Positions 39,046-47,421 of a stretch of 64,000 nucleotides of DNA are shown in pieces. Position 1 is the first letter of the stretch. Each line of letters starts with the position of its first letter. A model generated the notes under the pieces. It was not told where the DNA came from. It did no database searches and worked only from the letters and a program-made list of their open reading frames with translations. Source of the DNA: Magnetospirillum fulvum MGU-K5 (GTDB lineage: Bacteria; Pseudomonadota; Alphaproteobacteria; Rhodospirillales; Magnetospirillaceae); NCBI RefSeq assembly GCF_000442515.1, contig NZ_AQPH01000007.1, forward strand, positions 28,794 through 92,793, read 5' to 3'. The translations under genes and the position numbers were made by a program.

Positions 39046-40439
39046 GCTTGCTCGCTGACGCGAAGGGAGCGGCCCCCGTCGGGGGCCGTCTTCCCGATGG
39101 GCTGGAATGGTTCGACATCGGCCATTCCGACTACACCGCCTTGATCGACGCCGACACCGCCTTCTGGTCGCTGGTGCGGACCGACGAAGCCGCCCAGGTC
39201 ATCGCCGATGGCGCGCTGGTGCGGCAATGGCAGGACAAGCGGGCCTCGTTCGCCGAGGAAATGGAGATGCTGCGCTTCAAGCTGAAGCCGTCGGCGGTCT
39301 ATTTCAATCCGACCGAACGCTGCAACCTCGATTGCGCCTATTGCTACATTCCGCGCGACATGCGCAAGAATGGCGAGCACATGAACCGCGAGACGCTGCT
39401 GGACGCGATGGAGCGCCTGCACGCTTATTTCTCGTCGATCATGCCGCCCGACCGCAAGCCGCAGATCATTTTCCACGGCGCCGAGCCGATGCTGAACCGC
39501 GACGCGATGTTCGAGGCGATCGCCCAGTACGGCGACCGCTTCCGCTTTGGGGTGCAGACCAACGCCACCTTGCTGGATGACGAGGCGATCGCCTTCCTGA
39601 CCAGCCATGGCTGCGGCATCGGCCTGTCGCTCGACGCTCCGGTCGAGGCGGTGGCCGACCGGTCGCGCAAGCGCTGGAACGGCGACAGCGTGTTCGCCTC
39701 GACCCTGTCCGCGATCGACCGGCTGAAGGGCTATGCCGGGTTCAACGTCATCTGCACGATGAACCGCGAGAATATCGACCAGCTGGTCCCGATGGTCGAG
39801 TTCCTCCACGAACGCGAAGTCCCGGCCTGTATGCTGAACTTCGTCCGCTGTACCCAGCCGGGCGGCCGTGACTCCTGGGTCGAGGATGCGGTGGTGAGCA
39901 AGGCCTTCCTGGCCGCGCTCGACCGCACCCACGAGCTGTTCCGCGAGACCGGGCGCAAGCTGGTGGTGGCGAACTTCGCCAACATCCTGATCTCGATCCT
40001 GGCGCCGACGGCGCGGCGGCTGATGTGCGACATCTCGCCCTGCGGCGGCGGACGCAGCTTCTTCGCCCTGGCTCCCGATGGCACGCTGTTCCCGTGCAGC
40101 GAATTCATCGGCCTGCCCGATTTCGCCGGTGGCAACCTGTTCATCGACAAGATCGAGGACGTGCTGGAAACCCCGCAATTCAAGCTGGTCAGCAGCCGCA
40201 AGGTTGAGGACATCGCTAAATGCGCGGTCTGCGCGGTGCGCCATTTCTGTGGTTCGCCCTGCCCGGCCGAAGCGTTCGAGGCCAATGGCGGGATGGACAA
40301 GATCGGCGCCTATTGCGACGCCTATCTCGATCAGGCCAAGTACGCGTTCCGTCTGATCGCCGACGGGATCGAGGACGATTACCTGTGGGACGGCTGGGAC
40401 GACGGCACCGAAACCACCTTCGGGTTCGGCGGCTGTTAA
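39042..40439 (+). CDS. cbpB: Peptide-modifying radical SAM/SPASM enzyme, CbpB-type
   Basis: 465 aa from a TTG overlapping the cbpA stop; AGGTGA inside the cbpA 3' end provides the ribosome site, and no ATG exists before the catalytic core. Residues ~1-80 form an N-terminal RRE-like or recognition region. The radical SAM cluster CNLDCAYC (Cys94, 98, 101) binds a 4Fe-4S and SAM; IIFHGAEPM and QTNATLL are the following SAM-contact motifs. The C-terminal SPASM region has the cysteines of CDISPC, FPCSEF, CAVCAVRHFCGSPC and YCDAY, for auxiliary clusters. Expected to install a radical-derived change in CbpA. No cobalamin-binding domain is present, so B12 is probably only the regulator. Confidence 0.88.
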   Translation: MSLLADAKGAAPVGGRLPDGLEWFDIGHSDYTALIDADTAFWSLVRTDEAAQVIADGALVRQWQDKRASFAEEMEMLRFKLKPSAVYFNPTERCNLDCAYCYIPRDMRKNGEHMNRETLLDAMERLHAYFSSIMPPDRKPQIIFHGAEPMLNRDAMFEAIAQYGDRFRFGVQTNATLLDDEAIAFLTSHGCGIGLSLDAPVEAVADRSRKRWNGDSVFASTLSAIDRLKGYAGFNVICTMNRENIDQLVPMVEFLHEREVPACMLNFVRCTQPGGRDSWVEDAVVSKAFLAALDRTHELFRETGRKLVVANFANILISILAPTARRLMCDISPCGGGRSFFALAPDGTLFPCSEFIGLPDFAGGNLFIDKIEDVLETPQFKLVSSRKVEDIAKCAVCAVRHFCGSPCPAEAFEANGGMDKIGAYCDAYLDQAKYAFRLIADGIEDDYLWDGWDDGTETTFGFGGC

Positions 40440-40477
40440 TCCGGTAAATCCGCCGCCACCACGGCGGCAATATCGAG

Positions 40478-40525
40478 AAAACCCGCGCAATCCGAGTGAT
40501 CGGTTGCGCGGGGCTTTCCTTTTCT
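40478..40525 (+). terminator. Intrinsic terminator after cbpB
   Basis: Stem CCCGCGCAA (40482-40490) / TTGCGCGGG (40504-40512) followed by GCTTTCCTTTTC. Ends the riboswitch-cbpA-cbpB transcript. Confidence 0.8.
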
Positions 40526-40598
40526 GCGCCTTCCGGGCTAAAATTGCTGCCCCTTAATTCCCGTCCCGCCCTTTCGGTCGGACCAGTTCCCAGGCACC

Positions 40599-41582
40599 AT
40601 GCCCAGCGACGCCGTCTACGCCGCCCTTGATCTCGGCACCAATAACTGCCGCATGCTCGTCGCCCGTCCCACCGGGCACGGCTTCAGGGTGATCGACGCC
40701 TTCTCCCGCGTCACCCGTCTGGGCGAAGGTTTGGGCCGCACCGGCCGCCTGTCCGAAGCGGCAATGGCCCGCACCCTTGATGCGCTGGAAGCCTGCGCCG
40801 ACAAGATGCGGCGCAACCGCGCCGGTCGCGCCCGGCTGGTCGCCACCGAGGCCTGCCGCCGCGCCGTCAACGGGGCCGAATTCACCGCCCGGATCGCCGA
40901 ACGCACCGGCCTTGCCCCCGATATCATTTCGGCCCAGGAAGAAGCCGGACTGGCCCTGGCGGGCTGCTCGTCGCTGCTTGACCCTCACGTTCCGTGGTCG
41001 CTGGTGTTCGATATCGGCGGCGGTTCGACCGAACTGGTCTGGGTGCGCACCGATGGCGATGGCCAATCGGTCAAGGGCGTCCGCTCGGTCCCGACCGGGG
41101 TGGTCACCCTGGCCGAACAGAGCGGGGCCGAGATGGCGACCCTCGCCGGGTACGAAGCGGTGGTGGCCCGGCTGACCGAGGCCTTTGCGCCGTTCGAGCA
41201 CGAACACGGCATCGCCGCCCGGATGGTGGGCGAGCAGGCGCAGATGCTGGGCACTTCGGGCACGGTGACGACGCTGGGCGCGCTGCATCTCGGGCTCGAA
41301 CGCTATGACCGCGCCCTGATCGACGGGTTGAATCTGAATTTCGCCGATATCGCCGCCGTGTCGCGGATGCTGGCGGGGATGAGCTCGGACGACCGCGCCG
41401 CCCACCCCTGCATCGGGCCGGAACGGGCCGATCTGGTGGTTGCGGGCTGCGCCATCCTTGACGCCGTGTGCCGTCTGTGGCCACTGGGGCGTTTGCGGGT
41501 GGCCGATCGCGGCGTTCGCGAAGGCGTATTGCTCGGCATGATGCGCGAAGACGCGCATGGAAGCCAAAGAAAGAGGACGTGA
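40599..41582 (+). CDS. ppx: Ppx/GppA-family phosphatase (exopolyphosphatase-like)
   Basis: 327 aa ASKHA-fold enzyme: N-terminal phosphate loop [16 protein letters not shown], catalytic QEEAGLAL region, phosphate 2 motif [13 protein letters not shown] and [14 protein letters not shown]. Members hydrolyse polyphosphate or pppGpp. The short length (no C-terminal HD region) matches the alphaproteobacterial form. Its TGA overlaps the rlmE ATG by one base, a conserved ppx-rlmE pairing in this group. Confidence 0.9.
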   Translation: MPSDAVYAALDLGTNNCRMLVARPTGHGFRVIDAFSRVTRLGEGLGRTGRLSEAAMARTLDALEACADKMRRNRAGRARLVATEACRRAVNGAEFTARIAERTGLAPDIISAQEEAGLALAGCSSLLDPHVPWSLVFDIGGGSTELVWVRTDGDGQSVKGVRSVPTGVVTLAEQSGAEMATLAGYEAVVARLTEAFAPFEHEHGIAARMVGEQAQMLGTSGTVTTLGALHLGLERYDRALIDGLNLNFADIAAVSRMLAGMSSDDRAAHPCIGPERADLVVAGCAILDAVCRLWPLGRLRVADRGVREGVLLGMMREDAHGSQRKRT

Positions 41583-42328
41583 TGGCCGGCACCAAAGGCA
41601 AAAGCAAGAGCGGCGGCAGCGGCAAAAGCACCGGGGCCGGACCCGGCGGCGGCTCGCGCCAGATGACCGTGACGGTCAAGACCGCGAAACGGCGCAAGCT
41701 GTCTTCGACCTTGTGGCTGCAACGCCAGCTCAACGACCCCTATGTCTATGAGGCAAAGCGGCTGGGCTATCGCTCGCGCGCCGCCTTCAAGATCATCCAG
41801 CTCGATGACCGCTTCCACATGCTTCGCCCCGGCCTGCGGGTGGTCGATCTCGGTGCCGCCCCCGGCGGCTGGACCCAGGTCGCGGTGCAGCGGGTCAAGG
41901 CCGGCCAGCCCAAGGGCGGTATCGTCGTCGGCATGGATATCCTGGAATGGGACCCGGTCGCCGGTGCCACCGTACTTCAGGGTGACTTTCTTGCCGATGA
42001 CGCCCCCGACCGGCTGAAAGAAGCACTGGGCGGCCCGGCCGATGTCGTGCTGTCGGACATGGCGGCCCCGACCACCGGCCATCCGTCGACCGACCACCTC
42101 CGCATCATCGCGCTGGTCGAAGTCGCGCTGCATTTCGCGATGGAGGTTCTCACCCCGGGCGGGACCTTTGTCGCCAAGGTCTTTCAGGGCGGAACGGAAA
42201 AGAGCCTGCTGGATCTGCTGAAAAAGAACTTCGCCACGGTCCGTCACGCCAAGCCATCGGCCAGCCGCGCCGGATCGGCCGAGACCTATGTCGTCGCAAT
42301 GGGCTTCCGCGGACAAACCGAGGAATAA
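41582..42328 (+). CDS. rlmE: 23S rRNA (uridine-2552-2'-O)-methyltransferase RlmE (FtsJ)
   Basis: 248 aa SAM-dependent methyltransferase of the A loop of 23S rRNA, acting late in 50S assembly. A basic, Gly/Ser/Lys-rich extension of ~30 residues precedes the fold. SAM motif [15 protein letters not shown]; the K-D-K-E catalytic set is visible as the Lys in the SRAAFKIIQ helix, Asp in [11 protein letters not shown], Lys in FVAKVFQGG and Glu in [11 protein letters not shown]. Confidence 0.95.
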   Translation: MAGTKGKSKSGGSGKSTGAGPGGGSRQMTVTVKTAKRRKLSSTLWLQRQLNDPYVYEAKRLGYRSRAAFKIIQLDDRFHMLRPGLRVVDLGAAPGGWTQVAVQRVKAGQPKGGIVVGMDILEWDPVAGATVLQGDFLADDAPDRLKEALGGPADVVLSDMAAPTTGHPSTDHLRIIALVEVALHFAMEVLTPGGTFVAKVFQGGTEKSLLDLLKKNFATVRHAKPSASRAGSAETYVVAMGFRGQTEE

Positions 42329-42394
42329 TCCCATAGTGCAGGGGGATTTTCTCCGTTTTCCGTACTTTTAGCGGGGTTGTTATTCGACGAATCC

Positions 42395-42676
42395 ATGCGT
42401 ACCATGACAGGTATGCCAATTTTCAACCTGCCATCGTCCTGTCAGCAGAAGTTTACGGCAACATCGAATTGCCTTAAATGCGGCATTGTCGTCGATGCCT
42501 TGGTTATCCTCGGCGACATCGCCTACTGTCCCATCGATCGCACCTGTACCCACAGCAAGGAATGCGCCGAGGAAGCCGCGCACTGCGCCGAGGGACTGCC
42601 GCAAGGCAATCGACTGAAATCACGCCTGCTCGGCCGTCTCGATTCCCTGCCGATTCCTCTGCCGTCCGACACTTAA
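42395..42676 (+). CDS. Cysteine-rich small protein of unknown function
   Basis: 93 aa from 42395; ATGs at 42404 and 42413 are alternatives and none has a clear ribosome site. Seven cysteines at 16, 26, 29, 45, 51, 57 and 64, including CLKC and an evenly spaced C-x5-C-x5-C-x6-C run, suggest metal or iron-sulfur binding. The C-terminal third is Leu/Pro-rich and cysteine-free. No known family recognised. Its codon use is less GC-biased than the neighbours, so transfer or a non-coding origin is possible. Confidence 0.45.
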   Translation: MRTMTGMPIFNLPSSCQQKFTATSNCLKCGIVVDALVILGDIAYCPIDRTCTHSKECAEEAAHCAEGLPQGNRLKSRLLGRLDSLPIPLPSDT

Positions 42677-42743
42677 CGAGCCGAGGCTCATCGCTTTTTT
42701 CCGTCACGTGCGGGCGTGAGGCGGCGGACTCGACTGCCTCGGC

Positions 42744-43148
42744 CTAGCTCTCCAGTTCGCGTTCGCGCGCCCAGGCGACGTCGCCCAAGGTGACGATCCC
42801 GATCACCACCCCATCCCGATCGACCACCGGAAGATGACGGATACGCTTGGTGCTCATCAGCTCCAGCACCGCATCGAGAGCATCGGTCTCGCGCGCGACA
42901 AACACCTCCGGCGTCATCAACGCCCGTACCCGCGTCTTGCCCAACGACTCGGGCGAGTGGGCCAAGGCACGGACGATGTCCCGCTCGGACAGAATGCCGA
43001 CCAGATGCCCCGCCTCGATCACCGGTACCGCGCCAATACGGTGGCGCGCCAGCAACTGAGCGGCCTCGGTCACCAGAGCATCCGGTCTGATCGAAACGAC
43101 CTCTCCGGTTCCCTTGGTTTTCGCGTCAAGAACGGAACGGACGGTCAT
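42744..43148 (-). CDS. CBS-domain pair protein
   Basis: 134 aa consisting almost entirely of two CBS motifs, a regulatory module that binds adenosyl ligands. Each motif ends in the usual pattern: GILSERDIVRAL (first) and GIVTLGDVA (second), with HLPVVDRDGVVIG between. Ribosome site GGAAGGAG directly upstream supports the Met at 43148. Such stand-alone CBS pairs are often stress or energy sensors; the target is unknown. Divergent from tusA. Confidence 0.88.
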   Translation of the reverse strand: MTVRSVLDAKTKGTGEVVSIRPDALVTEAAQLLARHRIGAVPVIEAGHLVGILSERDIVRALAHSPESLGKTRVRALMTPEVFVARETDALDAVLELMSTKRIRHLPVVDRDGVVIGIVTLGDVAWARERELES

Positions 43149-43233
43149 ACAGGCTCCTTCCACGACAGGAGGGTCATCCCACCCCGGTTCAGGTCCGGCG
43201 TCAAGGGCGGAGCATCCCCCCTTGTCCTTCGTA

Positions 43234-43262
43234 TTGTCCTCGGGACATCAAGCCCGTAGACT
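43234..43262 (+). promoter_or_regulatory. Candidate promoter of tusA-like gene
   Basis: TTGTCC (43234-43239), 17-nt spacer, TAGACT (43257-43262), 42 nt before the tusA ATG. Confidence 0.5.
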
Positions 43263-43303
43263 AAAGTGCCTGATGACACAGGCGACGTGAGGGGGAATTG
43301 ACG

Positions 43304-43531
43304 ATGACCGATACCGTGCTCGACGTGCGCGGACTTTCTTGCCCGCTGCCGGTGCTGCGCGCGAAGAAGACCCTGGACACCCTCCCCCCCGGCGCGACCC
43401 TGACCGTCATCGCCACCGATCCCGGCACCGTTCGCGATTTCGAGTCGCTGTGCCGCCAGACCGGCCACCTCCTGCTCGAATCCCGTGAAGAGGGCGAAAC
43501 CTTCACCTTCCGCCTGCAACGGGCGGGGTAA
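43304..43531 (+). CDS. TusA-family sulfurtransferase
   Basis: 75 aa sulfur-carrier protein with the CPxP motif DVRGLSCPLPVLRAKKTLD that holds the persulfide cysteine. Fold and length match TusA/SirA/YeeD-like proteins, which deliver sulfur to tRNA thiolation, molybdopterin or sulfur oxidation. Partner genes (tusBCDE, dsrE) are not here, so the pathway is open. The ATG at 43304 follows a GAGGGGG site; a TTG 6 nt upstream is less likely. Confidence 0.9.
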   Translation: MTDTVLDVRGLSCPLPVLRAKKTLDTLPPGATLTVIATDPGTVRDFESLCRQTGHLLLESREEGETFTFRLQRAG

Positions 43532-43580
43532 GTCCGCGCCTTCGCGTTTGTCTGGATTACGTGGAAACACCCTCCCCGTT

Positions 43581-43680
43581 ATGGCCGGGCTTGACCCGGC
43601 CATCCCCGTGGCGCCGCCCAATCCATTGCTTCCAATATTGTTTCGGCGGAATCACATGGCCCCCGGGTCAAGCCCGGGGG
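43581..43680. repeat. Two REP-like palindromes (GGCCGGG/CCCGGCC and CCCCCGGG/CCCGGGGG)
   Basis: ATGGCCGGG-CTTGA-CCCGGCCAT at 43581-43603 and CCCCCGGG-TCAAG-CCCGGGGG at 43660-43680, with complementary loops CTTGA and TCAAG. This is the common alphaproteobacterial dispersed palindrome, in the convergent gap of tusA and ampD. Confidence 0.7.
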
Positions 43681-43721
43681 TGACGGCCCCAAAAGGCGAT
43701 ACGGTCAAAATCTGGCAAACT

Positions 43722-44393
43722 CTACCGCATTACCCGCAACAGCGCCCGCAGCCGTCCGCAGGTTTCCGGATCGGCCGTGCCGGTCAGCGACCAGGGGCGG
43801 AAGTGGCGTTGGAACGCGACCAGGGCAGCGGTGGGATCGGTGACGTCATAGCCGTAATGGGCCAGCCCGGCCAAAATCACCGGCACAGGCGGCGGCTCGA
43901 CCGGCTCGCCGCACGGCCACAGACCGATCCCGTGGATTTCGGCCAGACTCTGCCAGGGAAACAACTCGCCGGGATCTTCCTTGCGGGTCGGCGCGATGTC
44001 GGCATGAGCAACGACATTGCGGGGCGGGATCGGATGGCGGGCCAGGATGCCGTGCGCCAGATCGACCAACGCATCGATCTGGGCGACAGGAAACGGGCGA
44101 TAGCCGAATTCATGGCCGGGATTGACCAGTTCGATCCCGATCGAGCGGGAATTGATATCGGTCTCGCCCCGCCATGACCCGGCCCCGGCGTGCCAAGCGC
44201 GGCGGGATTCGTCAACCAGGGCGAAGACGCGGCCGTCTTCCTCGATCACATAATGGGCGCTGACCTTGGCGGCGGGATCGCACAGCCGCTCCAGCGCGGT
44301 GGCTCCGTCGGGCATCCCGGTATAATGAAGCACCAGCATATCGACGACGGACGAGCGGCGCGGTTCGTGATTGGGCGAAGGTCGCGAAATCAT
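43722..44393 (-). CDS. ampD: N-acetylmuramoyl-L-alanine amidase AmpD
   Basis: 223 aa cytosolic zinc amidase of the peptidoglycan recycling route, cleaving 1,6-anhydro-MurNAc-peptides. Zinc ligands: His in MLVLHYTGMP, and His/Asp of AHADIAPTRKEDPGELFPW. SRSIGIELVNPG is the conserved core. The C-terminal ~70 residues form a peptidoglycan-binding-like helical domain (ALVAFQRHFRPW). ATGA overlap with the EamA transporter stop makes it the last gene of uup-eamA-ampD. Confidence 0.92.
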   Translation of the reverse strand: MISRPSPNHEPRRSSVVDMLVLHYTGMPDGATALERLCDPAAKVSAHYVIEEDGRVFALVDESRRAWHAGAGSWRGETDINSRSIGIELVNPGHEFGYRPFPVAQIDALVDLAHGILARHPIPPRNVVAHADIAPTRKEDPGELFPWQSLAEIHGIGLWPCGEPVEPPPVPVILAGLAHYGYDVTDPTAALVAFQRHFRPWSLTGTADPETCGRLRALLRVMR

Positions 44394-45271
44394 GGTTCCG
44401 CCTGTCCCTTCCGTTTTCCCGACCACATCTGCACCGCCGCGACGCCGCCGACGGTCAGCAGCCCGCCCACCAGCTTCTGCCAAGTCAGCGGCTCGCCCAG
44501 CAGCAGCACGCCGCCGGTAATGCCGACTGCCGGACCCAGCAGGGTGAACGGCACGATCCGGTTCAGGGAATGGCGGCGCACCAGCCAATACCACAGGGTA
44601 TAGGCGATCAGCGAGGCACCGATCACGGTATAGGCCAATCCGGCCCAGCCGACGAGGCCGGTCGCCGCGATTGCCTCGGCTTGTCCCTGTTCGAACAAAG
44701 CCGAACAGACGAACAGAACCGGAGCCGCGAACAGAGCGACCCAGCCATTGATCGTCAGCGGATCAATCAGGCCGACCCGTTTAATCATCACGTTGGATAC
44801 GGCCCAGCACAAGGTGCTGACCGCCATCACCGCCAGCGGCCACACTCCGCTGGCATGGGGTTCTCCGGCCAGCAGGAGGATTCCGGCAAAGGCCAGCCCG
44901 ACCCCCAGGGTGCGCGCCCAGCCCAGCGCCTCGCGATAGACCAGCCAAGCCAGCACCGCGCTGAACGGAATCGTCATCTGGACCGCGACGGCGGCGGTGG
45001 CGGCATCCATCCCGCTGATGGCCAGGAACATCAGACCGAAATGGCCGACGCCCAGCACCAGCGCGAGGGCAAGCAGCCCTGGCACCTGGGCACGGCGCGG
45101 CCGGAAGAACGGGGCCAGCAGCAAGGCGACGATGGAAAAGCGAATCCCCATCAGCAGGAAGGGCGGCAAGGTCTCGACCGCGACCTTGACCGCGATGACA
45201 TTGCCGCCCCACAATATCGCCACCGCGAGGGCACCCGCCCAATCCGCCGGAGACATCCGCGGCGCGGTCAC
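44390..45271 (-). CDS. DMT superfamily (EamA) transporter
   Basis: 293 aa with ten predicted membrane helices in two EamA repeats (AILWGGNVIAVKVAVETLPP and VSTLCWAVSNVMIKRVG). Metabolite exporter of unknown substrate; amino-acid or nucleotide-like compounds are typical. The GTG at 45271 is chosen because it overlaps the uup stop (GTGA); an ATG 15 nt downstream is possible. Second gene of a tightly overlapped leftward operon. Confidence 0.9.
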   Translation of the reverse strand: MTAPRMSPADWAGALAVAILWGGNVIAVKVAVETLPPFLLMGIRFSIVALLLAPFFRPRRAQVPGLLALALVLGVGHFGLMFLAISGMDAATAAVAVQMTIPFSAVLAWLVYREALGWARTLGVGLAFAGILLLAGEPHASGVWPLAVMAVSTLCWAVSNVMIKRVGLIDPLTINGWVALFAAPVLFVCSALFEQGQAEAIAATGLVGWAGLAYTVIGASLIAYTLWYWLVRRHSLNRIVPFTLLGPAVGITGGVLLLGEPLTWQKLVGGLLTVGGVAAVQMWSGKRKGQAEP

Positions 45272-47085
45272 TTCGCCGATGCCTCCTCGCGTTTGGCTTC
45301 CAGTTCCAGCCAGCGATCCTCGGCCGTGGCCAGTTCGGCACGGGCGGCCTCGGCCCGTGCTACCGCCGCGTTAAAGCGGGCGGAATCGCGGGCATACAGG
45401 CCAGGATCGGACACTTCACTCTCAAGACGGGCGATCTCGATCTCCAGATCGGCGATCTTGCCGGGCAGACGTTCCAACTCGCGGGTCTCGTTATACGACA
45501 TCCGGGTCCGGGTCGGCGCGGGCTTGGCCGGAGCCGGAGCGGCGGCGGCCTTCGCCGCCTTGGCGAGAGCTTCGGGCCGAGGCGGACGCTGGCGGAGATA
45601 ATCGGTGAAGCCGCCGTCATATTCGGTGACGTCGCCTTGGCCCTCGACGGCGATGACGCTGGTCACCAGCCGGTCGAGGAAGTCGCGGTCGTGGCTGACC
45701 AGCAGCAAGGTGCCGTCATACTCGGCCAGAACCTCTTCGAGCAGATCAAGGGTGTCGATGTCGAGATCGTTGGTCGGCTCGTCGAGGATCAACAGGTTCG
45801 AGGGCTTGGCCAGCAACTTGGCCAACAGCAGCCGGTTGCGCTCCCCGCCCGACAGGGCTCGGACCGGGGTGCGGGCCTGGGCCTCGGTGAACAGGAAGTC
45901 CTTCATATAGCCGACGACGTGGCGGGGCTGACCCCGCACCCACACTTCGTCGCCGCGTCCATCGGTCAGAGTGTCCCAGACGCTGCGCTCGGGATCGAGG
46001 ATGGTGCGGTGCTGGTCGAAGGCGGCGATCTCGAGATTGGTCCCCAGCCGCACCGTGCCGGCATCGGGGGCCAATTGTCCGGTCAGCATTTTCAGCAGGG
46101 TACTCTTGCCCGCGCCGTTGGGACCGATCAGCCCGACCCGGTCGCCGCGCAGGATGCGGGTGGCGAAATTCTCGCAGATCACCCGCTCGCCGAAACGCTT
46201 GGTCAGCCCTTCGGCCTCGATCACCAGCCGCCCCGAGACCTCACCGGATTCGGCGGCCAGTTGGGCCTGACGCCCGGCATTAAGAAAGGCCGATTTCCGC
46301 TCGCTCCGCTCGGCCCGCAAGGCATGAACCGCGCGCAGACGGCCCATATTGCGCTTGCGCCGGGCGGTGACGCCGCGCGCCATCCAGTGCAATTCCTGGC
46401 GCAGACGGTTATCCATCCGCGCCAACGAGGCTTCCTCGGCGGCCAGCACCTCTTCCTGCCAGTCTGTAAAGCGGGCGAAGCCGACCTCGGCCCGGCGCAC
46501 CACGCCACGCTCCAGCCACAGAGTCTGCTTCGATATGGTTTCCAGAAAGCGGCGGTCGTGGCTGATCGCCACCATCGCCCCGCCATACGCCGCCAGCCAT
46601 TGCTCCAGCCAGAGAATGGTCGGCAGATCGAGATGGTTGGTCGGTTCGTCGAGCAGCAGCACGTCGGGTTCGGACACCAGGGCGCGGGCCAACGCGGCAC
46701 GGCGGGCCTCGCCACCGGACAGGGTGGCCGATTCGCGATCGCCGCCGATTTGCAGCGCGTCCAGCACGGTCTCGACCCGGAACATCTGGTCGCGCTCGTC
46801 GGCGGGCAGCCCGGCGGCGACATAGGCGGCGACGGTCGCCTCGCCGATCACCGGGTCTTGCGGCAACACCGCGATCCGGGTTCCCGGCTGCACGAAGCGT
46901 TCGCCCGAATCCGGCAAAATCTCGCCGGCCAGCACTTTGAGCAGGGTGGACTTGCCCGAACCATTGCGACCGACCAGACAGGTCTTGTCGCCACGGCCGA
47001 TCCAGGCGGTGACACCTTCGAACAGCGGTTTGCCGCCGAAGGTCAGGCGCACGTCGCGCAAGCTGAGGAGAGGGGGTGGTGCCAT
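45268..47085 (-). CDS. uup: ABC-F ATPase, Uup-type
   Basis: 605 aa soluble protein with two ATPase modules: Walker A GRNGSGKST and GPNGAGKST, signatures LSGGEARR and LSGGERNR, Walker B LLLDEPTNHLD and LILDEPTNDLD. A linker with basic residues (MARGVTARRKRNMGRLRA) lies between, and the C-terminus is a coiled coil (LEIEIARLESEV...), the feature marking Uup among ABC-F proteins. Uup acts at the ribosome and also influences precise transposon excision. Confidence 0.9.
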   Translation of the reverse strand: MAPPPLLSLRDVRLTFGGKPLFEGVTAWIGRGDKTCLVGRNGSGKSTLLKVLAGEILPDSGERFVQPGTRIAVLPQDPVIGEATVAAYVAAGLPADERDQMFRVETVLDALQIGGDRESATLSGGEARRAALARALVSEPDVLLLDEPTNHLDLPTILWLEQWLAAYGGAMVAISHDRRFLETISKQTLWLERGVVRRAEVGFARFTDWQEEVLAAEEASLARMDNRLRQELHWMARGVTARRKRNMGRLRAVHALRAERSERKSAFLNAGRQAQLAAESGEVSGRLVIEAEGLTKRFGERVICENFATRILRGDRVGLIGPNGAGKSTLLKMLTGQLAPDAGTVRLGTNLEIAAFDQHRTILDPERSVWDTLTDGRGDEVWVRGQPRHVVGYMKDFLFTEAQARTPVRALSGGERNRLLLAKLLAKPSNLLILDEPTNDLDIDTLDLLEEVLAEYDGTLLLVSHDRDFLDRLVTSVIAVEGQGDVTEYDGGFTDYLRQRPPRPEALAKAAKAAAAPAPAKPAPTRTRMSYNETRELERLPGKIADLEIEIARLESEVSDPGLYARDSARFNAAVARAEAARAELATAEDRWLELEAKREEASAK

Positions 47086-47174
47086 AAGCGATGGCTAACA
47101 CCCCGAGCGGCGCGAAGTCAAACCCGGCCCGAGGGGGAACTTCACACTCTTCGTAAAATTTTGCGAAATACCCT

Positions 47175-47203
47175 TTGCCAGCCGACGATGATGACGCTAT
47201 AAG
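47175..47203 (+). promoter_or_regulatory. Promoter of tRNA-Pro
   Basis: TTGCCA (47175-47180), 17-nt spacer, TATAAG (47198-47203); the tRNA begins 17 nt later. GC-rich discriminator follows. Confidence 0.6.
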
Positions 47204-47220
47204 GAGCGCCTCGCAGGCGA

Positions 47221-47297
47221 CGGAGTGTAGCTCAGCCTGGTAGAGCACTGTCTTCGGGAGGCAGGGGCCGGAGGTTCGAATCCTCTCACTCCGACCA
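47221..47297 (+). tRNA. tRNA-Pro(CGG)
   Basis: 77-nt cloverleaf: acceptor CGGAGTG/CACTCCG, anticodon stem CTGTC/GGCAG with loop TTCGGGA (anticodon CGG), T loop GGTTCGAATCC, discriminator A and encoded CCA. Its 3' 50 nt are repeated at 59920-59969: the gene is the integration target of the element and remains intact on the left side. Confidence 0.96.
47248..47297 (+). repeat. attL: 50-bp direct repeat (left attachment site)
   Basis: Covers the tRNA 3' half from the anticodon stem to CCA and is identical to 59920-59969. Bases on either side differ between copies, which defines the repeat exactly. Confidence 0.93.
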
Positions 47298-47366
47298 TGC
47301 GAGAGCCGCAGGAAACTGCGGATTTTATATCGAACGGCCCGCCAGCAATGGCGGGCTGTTTGATTT

Positions 47367-47420
47367 TGCGGGACAAATGCGGGACACTCAGCCGATTGGC
47401 ACTGTCCCGGAGTGTCCCCC
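47367..47420 (+). repeat. Candidate integrase arm-type sites, left end
   Basis: TGCGGGACAAATGCGGGACACT (two TGCGGGACA units) at 47367-47388, then two inverted TGTCCC units up to 47420. The same 22-mer is at 59807-59828 near the right end. It also overlaps the likely integrase promoter. Confidence 0.6.
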
Positions 47421-47421
47421 C

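Noticed and set aside
38522..39118. N-terminal extension of HpnN
   Set aside because: The extension is antisense to the cobalamin riboswitch and cbpA; the Met at 38521 gives the normal HpnN start.
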